Shown: positions 22,218-35,000 of the stretch, piece after piece
How positions within the stretch are numbered: the first letter of the stretch is position 1
How the letters are laid out: the number at the start of each line of letters is the position of its first letter
Origin: Lactuca virosa
Lineage: Eukaryota > Streptophyta > Magnoliopsida > Asterales > Asteraceae
Direction of reading: 5' to 3'
Length of the DNA: 64,000 bases
Assembly: GCA_928212115.1 (NCBI GenBank)
Contig: CAKMRJ010005745.1
Coordinates: 78,900,897 to 78,964,896, forward strand
Notes under the pieces: model-generated
What the model saw: the letters and a program-made list of their open reading frames with translations, nothing else
What the model was told of the DNA's origin: nothing
Database searches by the model: none
Position numbers and translations under genes: made by a program

Positions 22218-22789
22218 GAAGGGTTGCGAGATCTTCCAGCTACTTTTGGAAAATGGGCATTTTTCACCCCTTTTTCAATATTTTAGCTATTTTTACTTCC
22301 CCCGATGCCCCGAGATCATTTCCAACGCCCGGAACACGTCTCGGAGTGCCCGAGAAGCCCAGGAAATTTATTTTTTCGGTTTCGAAGCCCGACCCTCGCA
22401 GAGCCCGGTTTCTCAATAAAACTTCCGGTTTTATTAGAAACGATCGTTTTAGGCAACGAAGTGTTGCCCGGTTATCGTTAAATCAAGTGAGTGTATAGTC
22501 ACTTTCATCTTACACATAGATATGAAGTATTTTATATAAAATACGTGCTCTGTGTATATATGTTGTTTGTTTATTTGAGATGGATGTTGAATGAATGTTT
22601 TACACATGTTTAAAATGATTTAAAATGTATAAATATTTTATCTTCAAATATGTTGGGTAAAACATGGGTAGATAAAGTAGGAGGGATAAAAGTACAGTAT
22701 AGATGTACGTTGGTAGCTATGAATTTATTACAGTATAGATGTACGTTGGTAGCTATGTATTTAGTACGTTGGCAGCTATGGACTTAGTG

Positions 22790-23048
22790 CATGTTTTATA
22801 AACGTTGGCGACGATGTGACTTCGTGCCTATTAGATAAACCCTGGCGACGATGTGACTTCGTGCCTATTGTATAAACCCTGGCGACTATGAGACGTAGTG
22901 CCTATTGTATAAACCCTGGCGACTATGAGACTTAGTGCCTATTGTATAAACCCTGGCGACTATGAGACGTAGTGCCTATTGTATAAACCCTGGCGACTAT
23001 GAGACGTAGTGCCTATTGTATAAACCCTGGCGACTATGTGATGTAGTG
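22790..23048 (+). repeat. 37-bp tandem repeat in LTR D, seven copies
   Basis: Unit: CCTATTGTATAAACCCTGGC followed by GACTATGAGACGTAGTG. Starts fall exactly every 37 bp from 22790 (22827, 22864, 22901, 22938, 22975, 23012). Further decayed units follow to about 23200. The related LTR H has only about one recognisable unit (near 62900), so the array expanded in D or its family. Confidence 0.9.
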
Positions 23049-24369
23049 CCTGTTGTATGAACCTTGGTAGCAATGGACTTTGGATAAATTCCTTAGGTCA
23101 ATTCTGAGGAATGATAGGATGAAGGATAGTCGATTCTTGATCGACGTTTGTTAGTGCTTGTAGTATAAACCTTGGGCAGCGATGGAGTTCATGCCTATTC
23201 CTTAGGATGATTCCTTAGGAATGAGTGAGATTTGATTCTTAGGGTAAATCCTTAAGAAATAAATAAGATAATGGGGATTGGGTAATTGGGTTGATTGTTT
23301 GATGTTTAAGCATAATAAATTATTTATTATGGGTTGAAAACCCTATATGCTCACCAGGCTCCCAAGCCTGACTCACTCAGCTTTTTATGATTACAGGTAG
23401 TGGACCCCGAGCATAGTCGGATGATGATGATGAGTGATTTTTGGATTATAGGCCAGTAGTTATAAATAACTGTTGTAAGGCTTATAATGTCTTGTTTATG
23501 CTTTTGATCTGTATCGGAACATGACATCCCGAGGTTTTGATATAAAAGGAAATTATATATTTCTTAAAGAAAGGTTTTGACAAACTTTTATCATGTTTTG
23601 TTTTGGGGACCAATTCCGCAACATCTTTTAAAAAGATTTCTCTGATTTTATTTTAAAAAGCATAAATTAAATCGGTCTTTTCTGGCCGAGAAATTAGGGG
23701 ATGTCACAGTATTAAACTCCAATACCTAGAACACGAAATGCCTTGAACCACATTCTTGTTTTCAACACTCTTTTGGAATTCCTTCCACAGTTGTGTAGAG
23801 TAATCAAGAGAAAGATCATAGTACAAGCCTGCCACCATCGCATAAACCTCCATGCGACCTTTGTCTAATCCAACACTTCGACCTGTCAAGCATCGAAGAA
23901 AAATTCCAAACAAGAAATTCCAAACAGTTGGAAGAGCTGACTTCTTGAAATCACTAATCTTCGTGAGTGGGGGTTGATGACCCATCTCATTAAACATATG
24001 AACAACTTGTGCATAAGTGAGATCAGTAACAAGTTGAGAATTGGGAATATCCAGAATCTGACAGAAGATCTTCTTGGACAAACGGATTTTCTTGTCATTC
24101 ACCAGTTGAAAGGTGATTATATCCATTGCTTTGCTATACGTAGCAGTGGATCCTGCCTGAGAAATCCATGAGAGAGGAACTGCGAATGAGTTGAACATCG
24201 CCTTTGAAAGAACAGAACTCTTAAATGCTATGATTAACATCTTCAACTCTTCAGGATACAAAGACACATCCCCTTACACTTGATAATTTGTTCTTTGAAT
24301 CTTCATTATTGGTTGAGAAGTGATGTCTTCAGTTCAGTTGTTCGAGAAGCGGAATCAACACCAGCCATG

Positions 24370-26006
24370 ATTAGGGTTTTGAAGCTTTGAAGAACAGAGA
24401 GAATTTGGGTATTTGATTTCTTGGGTGAGCGTAAAGAGACAAAGAACCCGTAAATACCCTTTTTATATGTAACCCTGAATTTGAATCGAACGCGGGATAA
24501 GCATTGATTGAGATTCGACGTGGCACCTTAAAAGTCGCACCAGTCTGCCAATAAAGTTTCCATGCGTCAAAAAGTAACTGTCACACCGCCTTGAAACCAG
24601 GAAACGTCTCCTCACACAGTCTGTTCGTGTCACCTCTAGGAATAGTAACCGTCATCGACCTTCGGATGGAGGTTAAGCTCTTTCGTCTTTGGGTTTAGAG
24701 ACGAAGTCATTTGCTAGACTGTCGAAATCATCAGCCTGAGTTGGTATTACTCAGAACCTCAAGGATTTCGTGTGTGCAGTGTGCCAAAGAAAAGATAAGA
24801 AACAAATTAACGAAAATTTGAATCTGTGATGTAAAAAAAAATTTGACACAAAAGCAGAGAAACCCCGGGCAAAGGTTGCTTCATTAATTATCAAGAGAGA
24901 TAATCAACTGCTTGTGTATGTTCCCGTGAATTACAATCGAATACTTATAGAGAAGTATCGAAGGGCTTCTTTTGTTACATTTATGGGGTGGTTTATAATT
25001 TCGTTACATATCATCCTAAACATAAGGTCAGTAATTGTAACAAAAATGACTTTTTTGACCAGTGTAGTCAGTGACAAGTATGCTTTGAAGTATGTTGATA
25101 GTAACTTTGAAAGCAAATGAAACTCATACAGAAATCATATTCACGAAAAAATATTTGTTCTAGATCCTGTTAGGTAACAAACATCGTGGGCTTCGATAGT
25201 TTGATCAAGATCACTCATGAGAATAGAATATGATTTTGAGTTTCAAAAAATGGTACTGAAACAAATGTTTCGTCAAATCTGGAACATAGTTCCCCGTCAA
25301 TTCCTTACGAAGATGGGAAGTTGGGTTTCACTTTCATCACGGCCTCATGATGTCAGATCATTAACACAGAATTTTGATATATCTAAATCTTGATGGGTTG
25401 AATCAAAGATCTCTTGGATACATGTCTTCGTGTGTGCAAGTGTAAGAAATTTTGTGATGAAAAAGATTGGTTTTGAGTAACGAATTATACCTCTGTTATT
25501 TTCGGACAAAACAAATAACTCTTAACTCATGTGAGAAGAGTAAGGTAGCTCAATCGACTAATGTGAATATAAGCCTGACTTGGGAAGAAATTTTCGTATG
25601 AAAGATTTCATTAAGGCTTTCATAAACACACATTGAGTCTACAGAGGCTTGGGTCAACATGCTGCAGCATGCTTCTAGGGACAGTCTAACTAGTACATAG
25701 TTGTCGAAAGTTTACCTTCCCATAGAAACACAAGCATGACCCTTGAAAAAATTTCGTGTTATCTGCACAAAGAAAAAGAAACAAAGAAAATAACAAAAAT
25801 CTTTTTGATATTTTTGATTTTTCTAACATAAAGAAAATATTTTTGAGTTTTTGTGAATTTTTCGAAAAATAAAACAATTAACAAAAGAAAATCTTTTTGG
25901 TATTTTTGATTTTTCGAAAAGATAACAACAAAACGAAAATAAAATCTTTTTGGAGTTTTTGATTTTTCGAAAATAAAACTAAGACACAAATTTACGAAAA
26001 ACAGTT
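24370..26006 (-). other. Non-coding spacer between pol and third ORF of C
   Basis: No coding domain is visible. 25790-25980 holds four imperfect copies, about 48 bp apart, of AAAATCTTTTTGRTATTTTT followed by GATTTTTCGAAAA. On the minus strand, a pyrimidine-rich run ending in TTTCTTTGTGCAG follows this array at about 25760-25785 and resembles a 3' splice site. E has a shorter version of the same arrangement at 39110-39270. Confidence 0.5.
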
Positions 26007-28499
26007 TTACAAACAAACAAAAATTTTAAACAAACTACAATTTGCCATTCTTACGAAAATTTGGCAAACTAACGAAAATTTTGTACCACACAACCAACAT
26101 GCAAATTGTCGAATTCGAAGCGTGTCGAAGCGTTGACTATGAACAGTAACCGCTGAATGGCGTCTTATTCCCAAACCTGTCAAAATTCGAACAAATGATT
26201 TTTCATCCAAAGCTTTTGTAAAAATATCAGCAAGCTGATCAGTTGTTTTTACAAAATGAACTTCAATGTTTCCATCTTCCACATGATCTTTGATAAAGTG
26301 ATAACGAAGAGCTATATATTTAGTTTTCGAATGTTGTACTAGATTATGACAAATGCGTATAGCACTTTGAGAATCACAGTACAATGGAATCTTTTTCATA
26401 TTCACAGCATAATCTCTCAACTGACTTTGAATCTAAATAATTTTCGATGTACAAGCAGCAGCTGCTACATATTCGGCTTCAACAGTAGAAATCAAAACAC
26501 ACGTTTGCTTCTTCGACTGCCAGCTAACCAACTTTCCATCCAAAAATTGACAACCACCACTTGTACTTTTTCGATCCAATGTACACCCTCCTAGATCTGC
26601 ATCTGAAAATGCCTAAATGAAAAACCCAGTTTTCGAAGGATACCACAATCCTAACGAAATTGTTCCCTTGAGATAACGAAAGATATTCTTCACAGTTAAA
26701 TGTGGTTCTCGAGGATTTCCTTGATACCTAGCACAATTACATACAGAAAACATGATATCATGTCTACTTGCAGTAAGATAAAGCAATGAACCTATCATGC
26801 TCATGTATAAAGTAAGATCAACCGCAGGCGTTTCTAACGAAGGTGTTAGCCTCGTGCCAACAGCCATTGGTACTCTTAACTTCGTGCTATTTGTCAATCC
26901 AAACTTTTCGAGCAAATTCCTTGTATATTTCTCTTGATTGATGAATATGCCTTCTCTGTTTTGACATATGTTTAAGCCAAGAAAATTATTGATTTTACCC
27001 ATCATGCTCATTTCGAATTGGCTTTTCATCAAATTTTCAAATTCACTAGACAAAGCAGGGTCAGTAGAGCCAAAAATAATATCGAAAACATAAATTTGAA
27101 CAAGCATTAGATGATTCCCAACTTTCTTTCGAAATAATGTGGGGTCAACTGATCATTGCTTAAATTTCGACTGTTTTAAGAAACTGGTAAGAGTTGCATA
27201 CCATGCTCTTGGTGCTTGTTTTAACCCATATACAGCTTTATCTAGAATATATACATGATCAGGATGCATTTCATTTACGAAACATGGAGGTTGTTCTACG
27301 TAAACAGTTTCTTCGAGTTCTCCATTGAGAAAGGCACATTTTACATCCATTTGATAGACATCAAAATCCTTATGAGCTGCATATGCTAAGAATATTCGAA
27401 CAGCCTCGAGTCTTGCAATAGGGGCAAAGGTTTCTTCATAATTAATCCCTTCTTGTTGCGAATATCCTTTTACAACTAGACGTGCTTTATTTCGTACAAT
27501 ATTTCCATCTTTGTCGGGTTTGTTTTTGAAAATCCATTTTAACCCGACAATCGAAACATTTTTAGGTTTAGGAATTAACCTCCAAACCTTGTTTCTTTCG
27601 AATTCAGCCAGTTCGGATTGCATTGCAACAACCCAATCTGAGTGTTTCATTGCCATCTTAACTGTCTTTGGTTCAATTTTAGATATGAAAACATTGAACA
27701 TGCAAAATTCTTGATGAGTATTGAATACCTCATTCTTCGCACGAATCTGAGCTCTTGTTAATACTCCATCTTGAGGATTTCCAATGACTTGATCTATTGG
27801 ATTAGTCTTTGTCCATTTCTCTAACGGTGGATATGCCGAATCGAATTCCAAAGGTGCATCTTCGTACATCTCTTCATTTTCAGATCCTACAACAGAAACA
27901 TTATCATTTAGATCATGAAAATCATCGTTTTGATTAAAATTTATTGTATCATTTTCCTCCTCAACACGATTATCATTTTGATGCTCCCCCTCAACTAGAT
28001 GCTCCCCCTCAACAACATCATCCATTCTCCCATTCTCCCCCTCGAAAGAATGCTCCCCCTCAACTATAGTATTCGAATCCAAGTGTTCTCCTTCCACTGG
28101 ATTATTAAGCATACTTTCGCCAACTCCGGGAGAATTCGTTGTTGAATTAACATCTACTATGTTTTGAGGAATTTCCAAGTCATCATTATGCTTCGAAGAT
28201 TCAGAGTGATGATTATCATTCGCATGAACTTCAGCATCCACAGCCCTGTCAGGAATACCAAAAATTAAATCATAATCAAAGTCAGATGAATTTGGTTCTT
28301 CAGTTTCATCAGATGATTCATTAATAATTCGTTTTTGTTCAAATTGCTTTTCAACTTGTTTGACATAATAATCATCGAAAGTAAGATTGAAATTTTCTTC
28401 GACTTTTCTTGTGCGCTTATTTAACACTCTGTATGCAACCGAATTGTGCAAATATCCCAAAAATATGCCTTCGTCAGCTTTAGCTTGAAATTTTGAAAG
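26007..28499 (-). pseudogene. pol: Reverse transcriptase-RNase H of C (YVDD altered)
   Basis: Read on the minus strand in a single frame with that of integrase. The open stretch 27153-28739 contains the acidic, Asn/Glu-rich linker after integrase. It then has the copia RT blocks VGLKWIFKNKPDKDGNIVRN, VKGYSQQEGINYEETFAP and DVKCAFLNGELEETVYVEQP. A stop at 27153 is followed by 26613-27107, where the catalytic motif reads YVFD instead of YVDD (QIYVFDIIFGST), so the polymerase is dead. RNase H continues past another stop to 26007-26420, with PLYCDSQSAIRICHN and HFIKDHVEDGNIEVHFV. The reading ends at 26007 with a C-terminal extension not seen in E. Confidence 0.92.
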
Positions 28500-29666
28500 G
28501 CTATCTTTAAGATTCATTATAAAACACCTGCAGCCAAAAACATGAAAGAATTTGACATTAGGTTTTCGATTATTGATAATTTCATACGGAGTGATATTGA
28601 ATCGACGATGAATGAAATATCGATTTTGAGTGAAACAAGCTGTCAAAACTGCTTCAGCCCATACATATTGAGGAAGATTCGCATATGTCATCATACTTCT
28701 CGCTGGTTCACAAAGTGACCTATTTCGTCTTTCAACCACACCATTTTGCTGCGGTGTATAAGGCGAAGAAAAGTTATGCGAAATTCCTTTTTCTGTTAAG
28801 TACGAATCCAGAACTTTGTTCTTAAACTCAGATCCATTATCACTTTTGATCTTTCAAACATTTTTCTTCAGACTCATCTCAATCTTCTTAATAAACTCGA
28901 TCATTGTTTGAGCAACCTCTGATTTTAACCTGAGAAAATATACCCAAGTAAATCGTGAAAAATCATCAACAATAACCAAAATGTACCGTTTCTTGTTGAG
29001 AGTTGCAACAGTAGATGGTCCACAAAGGTCAATGTGTAGAAGTTCCAACGGTTCTACAATTTTTGAATCTATCACAATTGGATGTCATTTCCTGTGATGT
29101 TTCCCTTGTTCACAAGCTGCACACAATGTATCATTGTCAAATTTTAATACATGTAAACCACGAACAAGATCATCAACAACCAATTTATTCAAATTTCGAA
29201 AGTTTAAATGTGATAAACGTCGATGCCATAACCAGCTGATGTCAGAGGAAGTTTTCGAAAGTAAGCACACTGAGGGTTTGCCGATGATTGGTTTGATATC
29301 AAGAGTAAACATGTCACCATGTCTTTTGGATTTGAGCAAGACTTCGTTAGTTTCAACATTTGAAATGATAGTGCCTTCTTCATTAAACACCACTTGATTG
29401 CTAGTGCCCACAACAAGTTGAGAAACACTTATCAAGTTATGTTGAAGACCTTCGACATAAGCAACGCGATTAACAGTGAATTTTCCATTCGTGACTTTAC
29501 CATAACCTTTCACTTGGCATTTGTGATTATTGCTAAACTTCACAACTCCTGCATTTTCCAAGCTTCGAAAATCTCTCAGATTTTCCTTTCGTCCAGTTAT
29601 GTGACGTGAGCAACCACTATCAATATACCATTTCTCATCATATTGCTCGTCACATAGTACCTGCGA
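28500..29666 (-). pseudogene. pol: Protease and integrase of C
   Basis: Read on the minus strand. The protease motif WYIDSGCSRH lies at about 29601-29630. The GAG-pre-integrase zinc region follows (WLWHRRLSHLNFRNLNKLV, CAACEQGKHH) in 29085-29561. A stop at 29085 separates it from the integrase core in 28854-29075: LHIDLCGPSTVATLNKKRYI and VIVDDFSRFTWVYF. Another stop at 28854 precedes SDNGSEFKN-like and NGVVERRNRSL-like text around 28720-28850, so all three DDE residues can be traced. All pieces share one frame; damage is by nonsense codons. Confidence 0.9.
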
Positions 29667-31507
29667 TCAATGAAAGAATTTAGGTACCCAAGGCTGTTTG
29701 GGTCCTTGGAAATTAGTTTTGAAAACAGAATGAAATGAAGAACTTTTAACCCAATCACAAACTTTAGTTTTGAGACTATCAATTAAGTCCACATCATTAT
29801 TTAAAGAAACAGAAACATAAGTTTTTGTTAGTTTGGGATTGTCACTGACACATGCCTTCGTCTTTTTAGATTGAGTATGATCAAACTTTTCTTTCGAAAC
29901 CGGTTGCCAAGTTTTTACCGAAACATTCGAATCTTTTGAAGACGAGCTTTCAGTTGACGAAGAATTCACATAACTCTCATAGGCTTCGTGAATTTGTTGT
30001 TGAGAATATTTCCTTGATTGATATTTTCGACCTTTTCCTTCAACCCAATGATCTATGTTTTTGTCACGAGACAACCCTTTTGTGTACGAAACTTTTAAGG
30101 TTTGTTTTCCTATAGGATTTGGAAAATTTGGTTTTTGTGGAAAGAAATCAACATTTGATTTAGGTCGAAATGCCATAGCGTATCGACTTCCGTCATTGTT
30201 TCCAACACTTCGATTTTGAGAAAATCGATTTGGAGATTTTTGTTTTTGAGAAAACCTTGTTTGTTGATCAGAAGAAAATCGTTGTTGTGATGGTTGATTT
30301 TGAACAGTCTTTGATGTATTTTTGTTATCTTTTGAAAATGATGAGTTTGAAACTTTCAAAAAATTTGTTTTTGGTTGAAATTCAGATTTAGATTTATTTG
30401 TTTGAGCGGGATTTTGCTTTGGATCTGAATGAATTTCTGAAAGATAAGACTTGTTTTCAACAGATTTAGTCTTTTTGTTTTCAGTTGTTTTCAAATTCAA
30501 CCCATTTTGTTGTTTTCGAAGTTCCATGGTTTGCCAAAAAATCTTCTTTTGAGCTTGTCTTTTTGAAATTGCATTTTCTTTTGAAAACTTGTCAATTTGT
30601 TCTTTAAATTCTTTGGAATTTAATTTGACAACAGTTTCTTTTTCCACAACAACTTCTTTTGTAACTTCTTTCACAATTTTCGATTTTTCAACCCATTTGC
30701 GTTGTGGTTTTTGTCTTTGAAAAACATACGAATTCTTTGTTAATGTATTTTCGACTATGCTTTGATTTGAAAAGAATCCTTCGTCTGTTGTCTTCTTGTT
30801 GTCATCTTCGACCATTTTGTTGAGTTCTGGTTTAATGTTTTCAAAATTTCCAGTAGTAGCAAACACTTGATTTGGAAAGACAACATCATCAGTACATTTG
30901 AAATTAGGACACACCACTTGATTTGTTTCCAAATAATGGGCTCCTTTTTCAGACAACACTTTGTCGAAATTTTCAGTGTCCCCAAATACTTGATCAACAA
31001 CAACACGAGGAATTTCTTTTTCTATCAAATCTTTGTTTGATGAGACCTTCTTGTCCGATTCGTCATCATCATTTTCATCATCACTGCTATCCGTTTGACT
31101 ATCTCGAATATCCACAAACTCAGAACCACAAACTTTTGAAGTTGAAGGTTTGTCATTGTCAATCTTAACTTCCAAATCCTTAAGTTTTTATTTTCCTTTA
31201 GATTTTGATGCTACATTAATGACAGACAACTGAGAACAATCAACATCCTCAATATCACTAATTTCGCTAATATTGTCAGAGTTATCTTCAATATCGGCAA
31301 AATTAGATTGGGAATCAGATGTCGAATTCTCAGTCTTTTTCAAAATTTTGATTTGTTCTGATTTTGTCAAAGTATCATTCACAATGTTAACCAATTCATT
31401 TGTATCAAGACATTCATCAATTTTGACAATTCCATAAGCATATCTATCATCAGGAATTTTTTCAAACTCAGCAATGTTTTTCTCACAATCATACGAAATA
31501 TTATCTA
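29667..31507 (-). pseudogene. gag: gag-pol linker of C, distal gag (part downstream of E)
   Basis: Read on the minus strand. From the E insertion point (31507) the frame is open to a stop at 31188-31190, and continues in the same frame as a 502-codon stretch to 29667. It is rich in Lys, Ser, Asn and Gln with no recognised domain, and ends with PWVPKFFH and a TGA stop. The same WVPK-stop arrangement is found in E. This is the unstructured distal part of the Sirevirus-like Gag, before protease. E lies between this part and the zinc-knuckle part of gag. Confidence 0.8.
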
Positions 31508-31846
31508 TGTTGGGTCGAATAAGTGTTGCGTCATGGGCTCGGTCCTTAGCCCAGTTTTGCTATCAGGTTGGGCCTGTCCAACCATGATTGTTTTGTTTAG
31601 GGTTTAGTATTTAAGGTGCATGCATGCAGCCTTTAAGAGTAGCGCTTTGATAATTATTAACTGATTTTGTACTACAAACCCTAGCTCGCCTCTACAGTGG
31701 AAGTTCTTTGTCGAGCTCTGCTGAGGCGTGACTACATTTGAATCATTAAGCATCATTTGATTCTATATTGTGTTCTTTGTGTTTATTTGATTTTATTGTT
31801 TAACCTGTTGAAGATCTAATCGATCTAAGAGTTTTTCAACTCAACA
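31508..31846 (+). repeat. 5' LTR of element E
   Basis: TGTTGGGTCGAA...CTCAACA, 339 bp. A TATA-like TATTTAAG lies at about 31608-31615, followed by a TGCATGCATGC (RY-type) motif. Differences from the 3' copy: A/G near 31584 and A/C near 31804. Confidence 0.96.
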
Positions 31847-31848
31847 AT

Positions 31849-31860
31849 TGGTATCAGAGC
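31849..31860 (+). other. Primer-binding site of E (tRNA-iMet)
   Basis: TGGTATCAGAGC, two bases after the LTR end, complementary to initiator Met-tRNA. Confidence 0.93.
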
Positions 31861-32042
31861 AGGAGACTGTGTAATTCATACACATCTCTTCTGTTGAAGA
31901 AGATCTTAGGGTTTTTCCGCTTAGATTGATATTACCAGAGCCGTCATCTGCTATTGACGTGATTCTTTAAATATTCGATCTTACCCTAACATTATTTACA
32001 AGTCTGATCTTAATCAGGTTTTAAACAAACATCGACACATCC

Positions 32043-35000
32043 ATGGATGATTCTCAGTCAAACCCAATCAACATCTCAAACAGCATAGGATCGACGACAA
32101 GGATTCCTATTTTATACACTCAAGATTATGAGGTCTGGGCGCATCACTTTGAAGACTACGTGATTGGCTCAGAAGATAATGGATACTTAATCTGGGAGGC
32201 GATCACTGTTGGTCCATTCATTCATGCAAGTACCTCAACAGTTGTTAAAACTCAAAAGGAATATAATCAACTCATTGGTGACGTGAAAGATATACCTCAA
32301 GATGAGAACGAAAAGTTTCATTGCAATATCAAAGCTTTAAGGATGATTAGGTTTGCATTACAGTCAGACACGTTTCGGCTGGTAAGCTCATGCACGACAT
32401 CAAAGGAAATATGGGTCAGGTTGAAGGAATTGTACTCTACAAATGAAGATCTTGAGCACTCAGTCCAAACATTGTTGCTCTCAGAATTTGGTGATTTCAA
32501 GCAGAAGCCTGAAGAGAAGCTTGTTCAATCCTTCGGTCGCTTCAATCATCTCTTAAGCAAGATGATTAAGCATGGGATCGAAAGGAAGGTCATCGAACAG
32601 AAGGTAACATTCATGAACGGCCTTAGATCGGAATGGATGGCTGTGGTGTCAACAGTGAAGGCACATGAACAGTTCAAAAGTTATTCTCTTGCAAAACTGG
32701 TGGGGATACTAAAGTCGCATGAGAATGCCTTGACTAAAGAAACGAATGTGGTTTCTAGGATGGGTTCCTTAGCCCTAATCTCAAAAGGTAAGAATACTGC
32801 TGAGGAAGAAGAAGATTTATATCTCTCTGAATATGATCTAACAAGCGAAGATTATGCTCTGATGGTGTCAAATCCCAAGAAGTTCATCAAGAGAAGGTTC
32901 TCAACAAACAAGAACCGAAACTGGCAAGGCAGTTACAGCGCTGAGAAAGCAAAGGAGGAACCGAAAAGTGTTACTCAGACTGAAGAACCAAAGAGGGAAC
33001 TGAAATTTGGAGGTGACTCGGGCTTTACCTGTCACTACTGTGGAGGCAAAAATCACTTCGCCAAAGACTGCATCCTGAGAAAGATGTCTGAGAAGAACGA
33101 AGATGAGGACGAGGAAGCGAACCTCACAAGGCGTTTAGAGGAAATCAGGAAGAAGAAAGCAGGATCTAACAACACTATGAATGCTCTCGTTGTGCAGGGA
33201 AATGTTGCTGATGATGAATTTGGAGGTGTTGAAGTTTGGTCGACTGATTCAGAGGACGAAGAAGTGAGGAAGCCGACTCATGGCAGGGCTTTGTTGGTGA
33301 AGGAAGAGGATACTGCAGGAAGGTGTTTGATGGTGACCTCTGGAGTGTCACACATGCGAGGCTATACCACTGACGGGGAACATGATGGAGATAAGGAGAG
33401 AGAAGACCGTTGTTTTGCAGCGAAACCTGTCAGTCAGCAGATCAACGAATGCGACGAGTTGATCCAGAAGGTACAATCTATTCTTATCTCTCTGAAAATT
33501 CCAATCACTAACTACGAAAAGGAACTCAATGGATTAAAATCTAAATTTTCTAGTTTAAGTGGAAGTTTAACTCAAACTCGAGTCACAAACTCTGACCTAA
33601 CTGATCAAATCAGTAGGGTCTCATCGAAGAGTGAGGAAAGGCGAATGTGGATTGAGCAGAAGGAGAAGGAATTGATTAGGTCTAGGGATGAAACAATTTA
33701 TTAGCAAATAGATAATTTGAAGCGTTTAAAACAACGAAATATTTTTTGTTTAAATGTTAAGCGGTTATATACCAATATTACTCAATTTCATATTGATTGT
33801 GAAATAGGAAAGAAGATACATCGTATGATTTTACCCTTCCTTGAGTTAAAGGAGGATGAAATCGATACTGATGCATATAACTGCGAAAACGTTGTTTCTT
33901 CTGAGGATATTTCTCCTGCTTACAGAATTGGTCTTGACAAAATAGAGTCCTTCATAAAGTCCAAAGACCATAAGGACATGCTCAAAAATTTGTTGGATGA
34001 AAATGACAAATTGAAAATCCAAACCGAAACCATACAGAAATTTGACTTATTGAATGCTAAGTTGAGTTCAGAAAATAAAACTGATGTTGAAAATATTTCT
34101 GAATTCGATGAGTATGATGATATGAGTGTCATTTATGTGGACGACGTGGTTGATTGTTCAGAATTTGTCAAAAGCGAACCCGAAACTAACAAAAATCTTA
34201 TTTCTGAAAATTCGGTTGAGTTTGCTCGTTTGTTCAAAGACAAGACCAAAGTCCTTAAAGAAAAGGCCGTTGTGTATCAAAAGGTCCAAACTACTCCAAA
34301 TCAGGTGTACAAAGTTAATGGAGTTACTTTGCAACAAACAGCTGAACTGACGGCAATAGTTGCAGAAGATAATGCTAAAGGCTGTGATGAATATTTCTGG
34401 TCAGCACCCATTGATAATGCAGATGAAACAGTAGGTTTGTCACAGAAAACTTCATGGAGAGTGAAAGGAAGATATGTAGCTGAACCACTTAATGATCCTA
34501 CTCGTTTTGATGAGCCTAGCACAAGTGGTACCAAAATGCCTTCAGACGAACAAGTCGTAGTCTCTAGCGAAATCTCTTCACTTAAGAGCGAAGCTTATGT
34601 TCAAAAAACTGAGAAAAAGGCTAACATCCACAGAAATCCAAAACAGGTGAAAGAACGAAAGCATCAAAGGAATGTGAGATACAAGAAAAACCTTACTGAA
34701 AGGAAGCAGTTCTGGCGTTCTCAAAATTCCAAATACGTTCGCTATGAAAAACCTTCTAAGCAAAAGGAGGAAGGAAAAGAAAACTCCAGCATTCACACTC
34801 AGCATGGTAACAACAACCGAAAACAGAGTTTCGGTCCTCAGAACCATCCCAACCGAAAGAAGCATATCGGTCCTAATCATCAGTCCAACTAAAAACAGAG
34901 TTTCGGTCCACCAAAGAATGTCAACTGAACACAAGGCTTCGGTTCTCGAGATGAGAAAAACCAAAAGGGTGGTTTCGGTTCTAGACTAATCAGCGAGCAG

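Larger units (their letters stand above)
21194..23708 (+). mobile_element. Solo gypsy LTR D inserted in the third ORF of C
   Basis: A 2515-bp sequence beginning TGTAACGCCC and ending GATGTCACA, flanked by a perfect GTATT duplication (21189-21193, 23709-23713). It contains no coding domain, PBS or PPT, so it is an LTR left by recombination between the two LTRs of a full element. A TATA box (TATAAATA) lies at 22210-22217, after a GC-rich region with repeated CCACGTGTCCGA-like words at 21915-22150. It is related to the LTR at 62397 (H) and shares a U3 block with gypsy 1. Open frames at 21748-22498 are by-products of GC-rich sequence. Confidence 0.92.
18046..24369 (-). pseudogene. Third ORF of element C, between pol and 3' LTR (split by D)
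   Basis: Read on the minus strand, about 3.8 kb of coding potential once D is disregarded. The start ATG is probably at 24369 (MAGVDSASRTTELK). D plus its duplication is 2520 bp, a multiple of three, and the reading frame is the same on both sides. Pieces in order: 24267-23714, an N-terminal region I do not recognise; 21188-20641, rich in Lys, Ser, Pro with repeated KKSPEK-like units; 20582-19072, Ser/Thr-rich then heptad-like stretches that suggest coiled coil; 19319-18741, charged (EEKKAEAEAEVEKLR); 18651-18046, C-terminal region. Two short stretches are in other frames. No signal peptide or membrane segment is obvious, so the label 'envelope-like', used for ORFs in this position in SIRE1-type elements, is positional only. 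Function unknown. Confidence 0.65.

Noticed and set aside
21748..22498. Overlapping frames of 110-160 codons on both strands
   Set aside because: They lie in the GC-rich U3 of solo LTR D, overlap each other in several phases and show no domain.
22790..23048. Regular 37-bp repeats as a CRISPR array
   Set aside because: Units are contiguous with no unique spacers, and they sit in a plant LTR.
24914..25120. Complementary 61-68-codon frames on both strands
   Set aside because: They lie in the non-coding spacer of element C and are accidental; no domain and no support from E.
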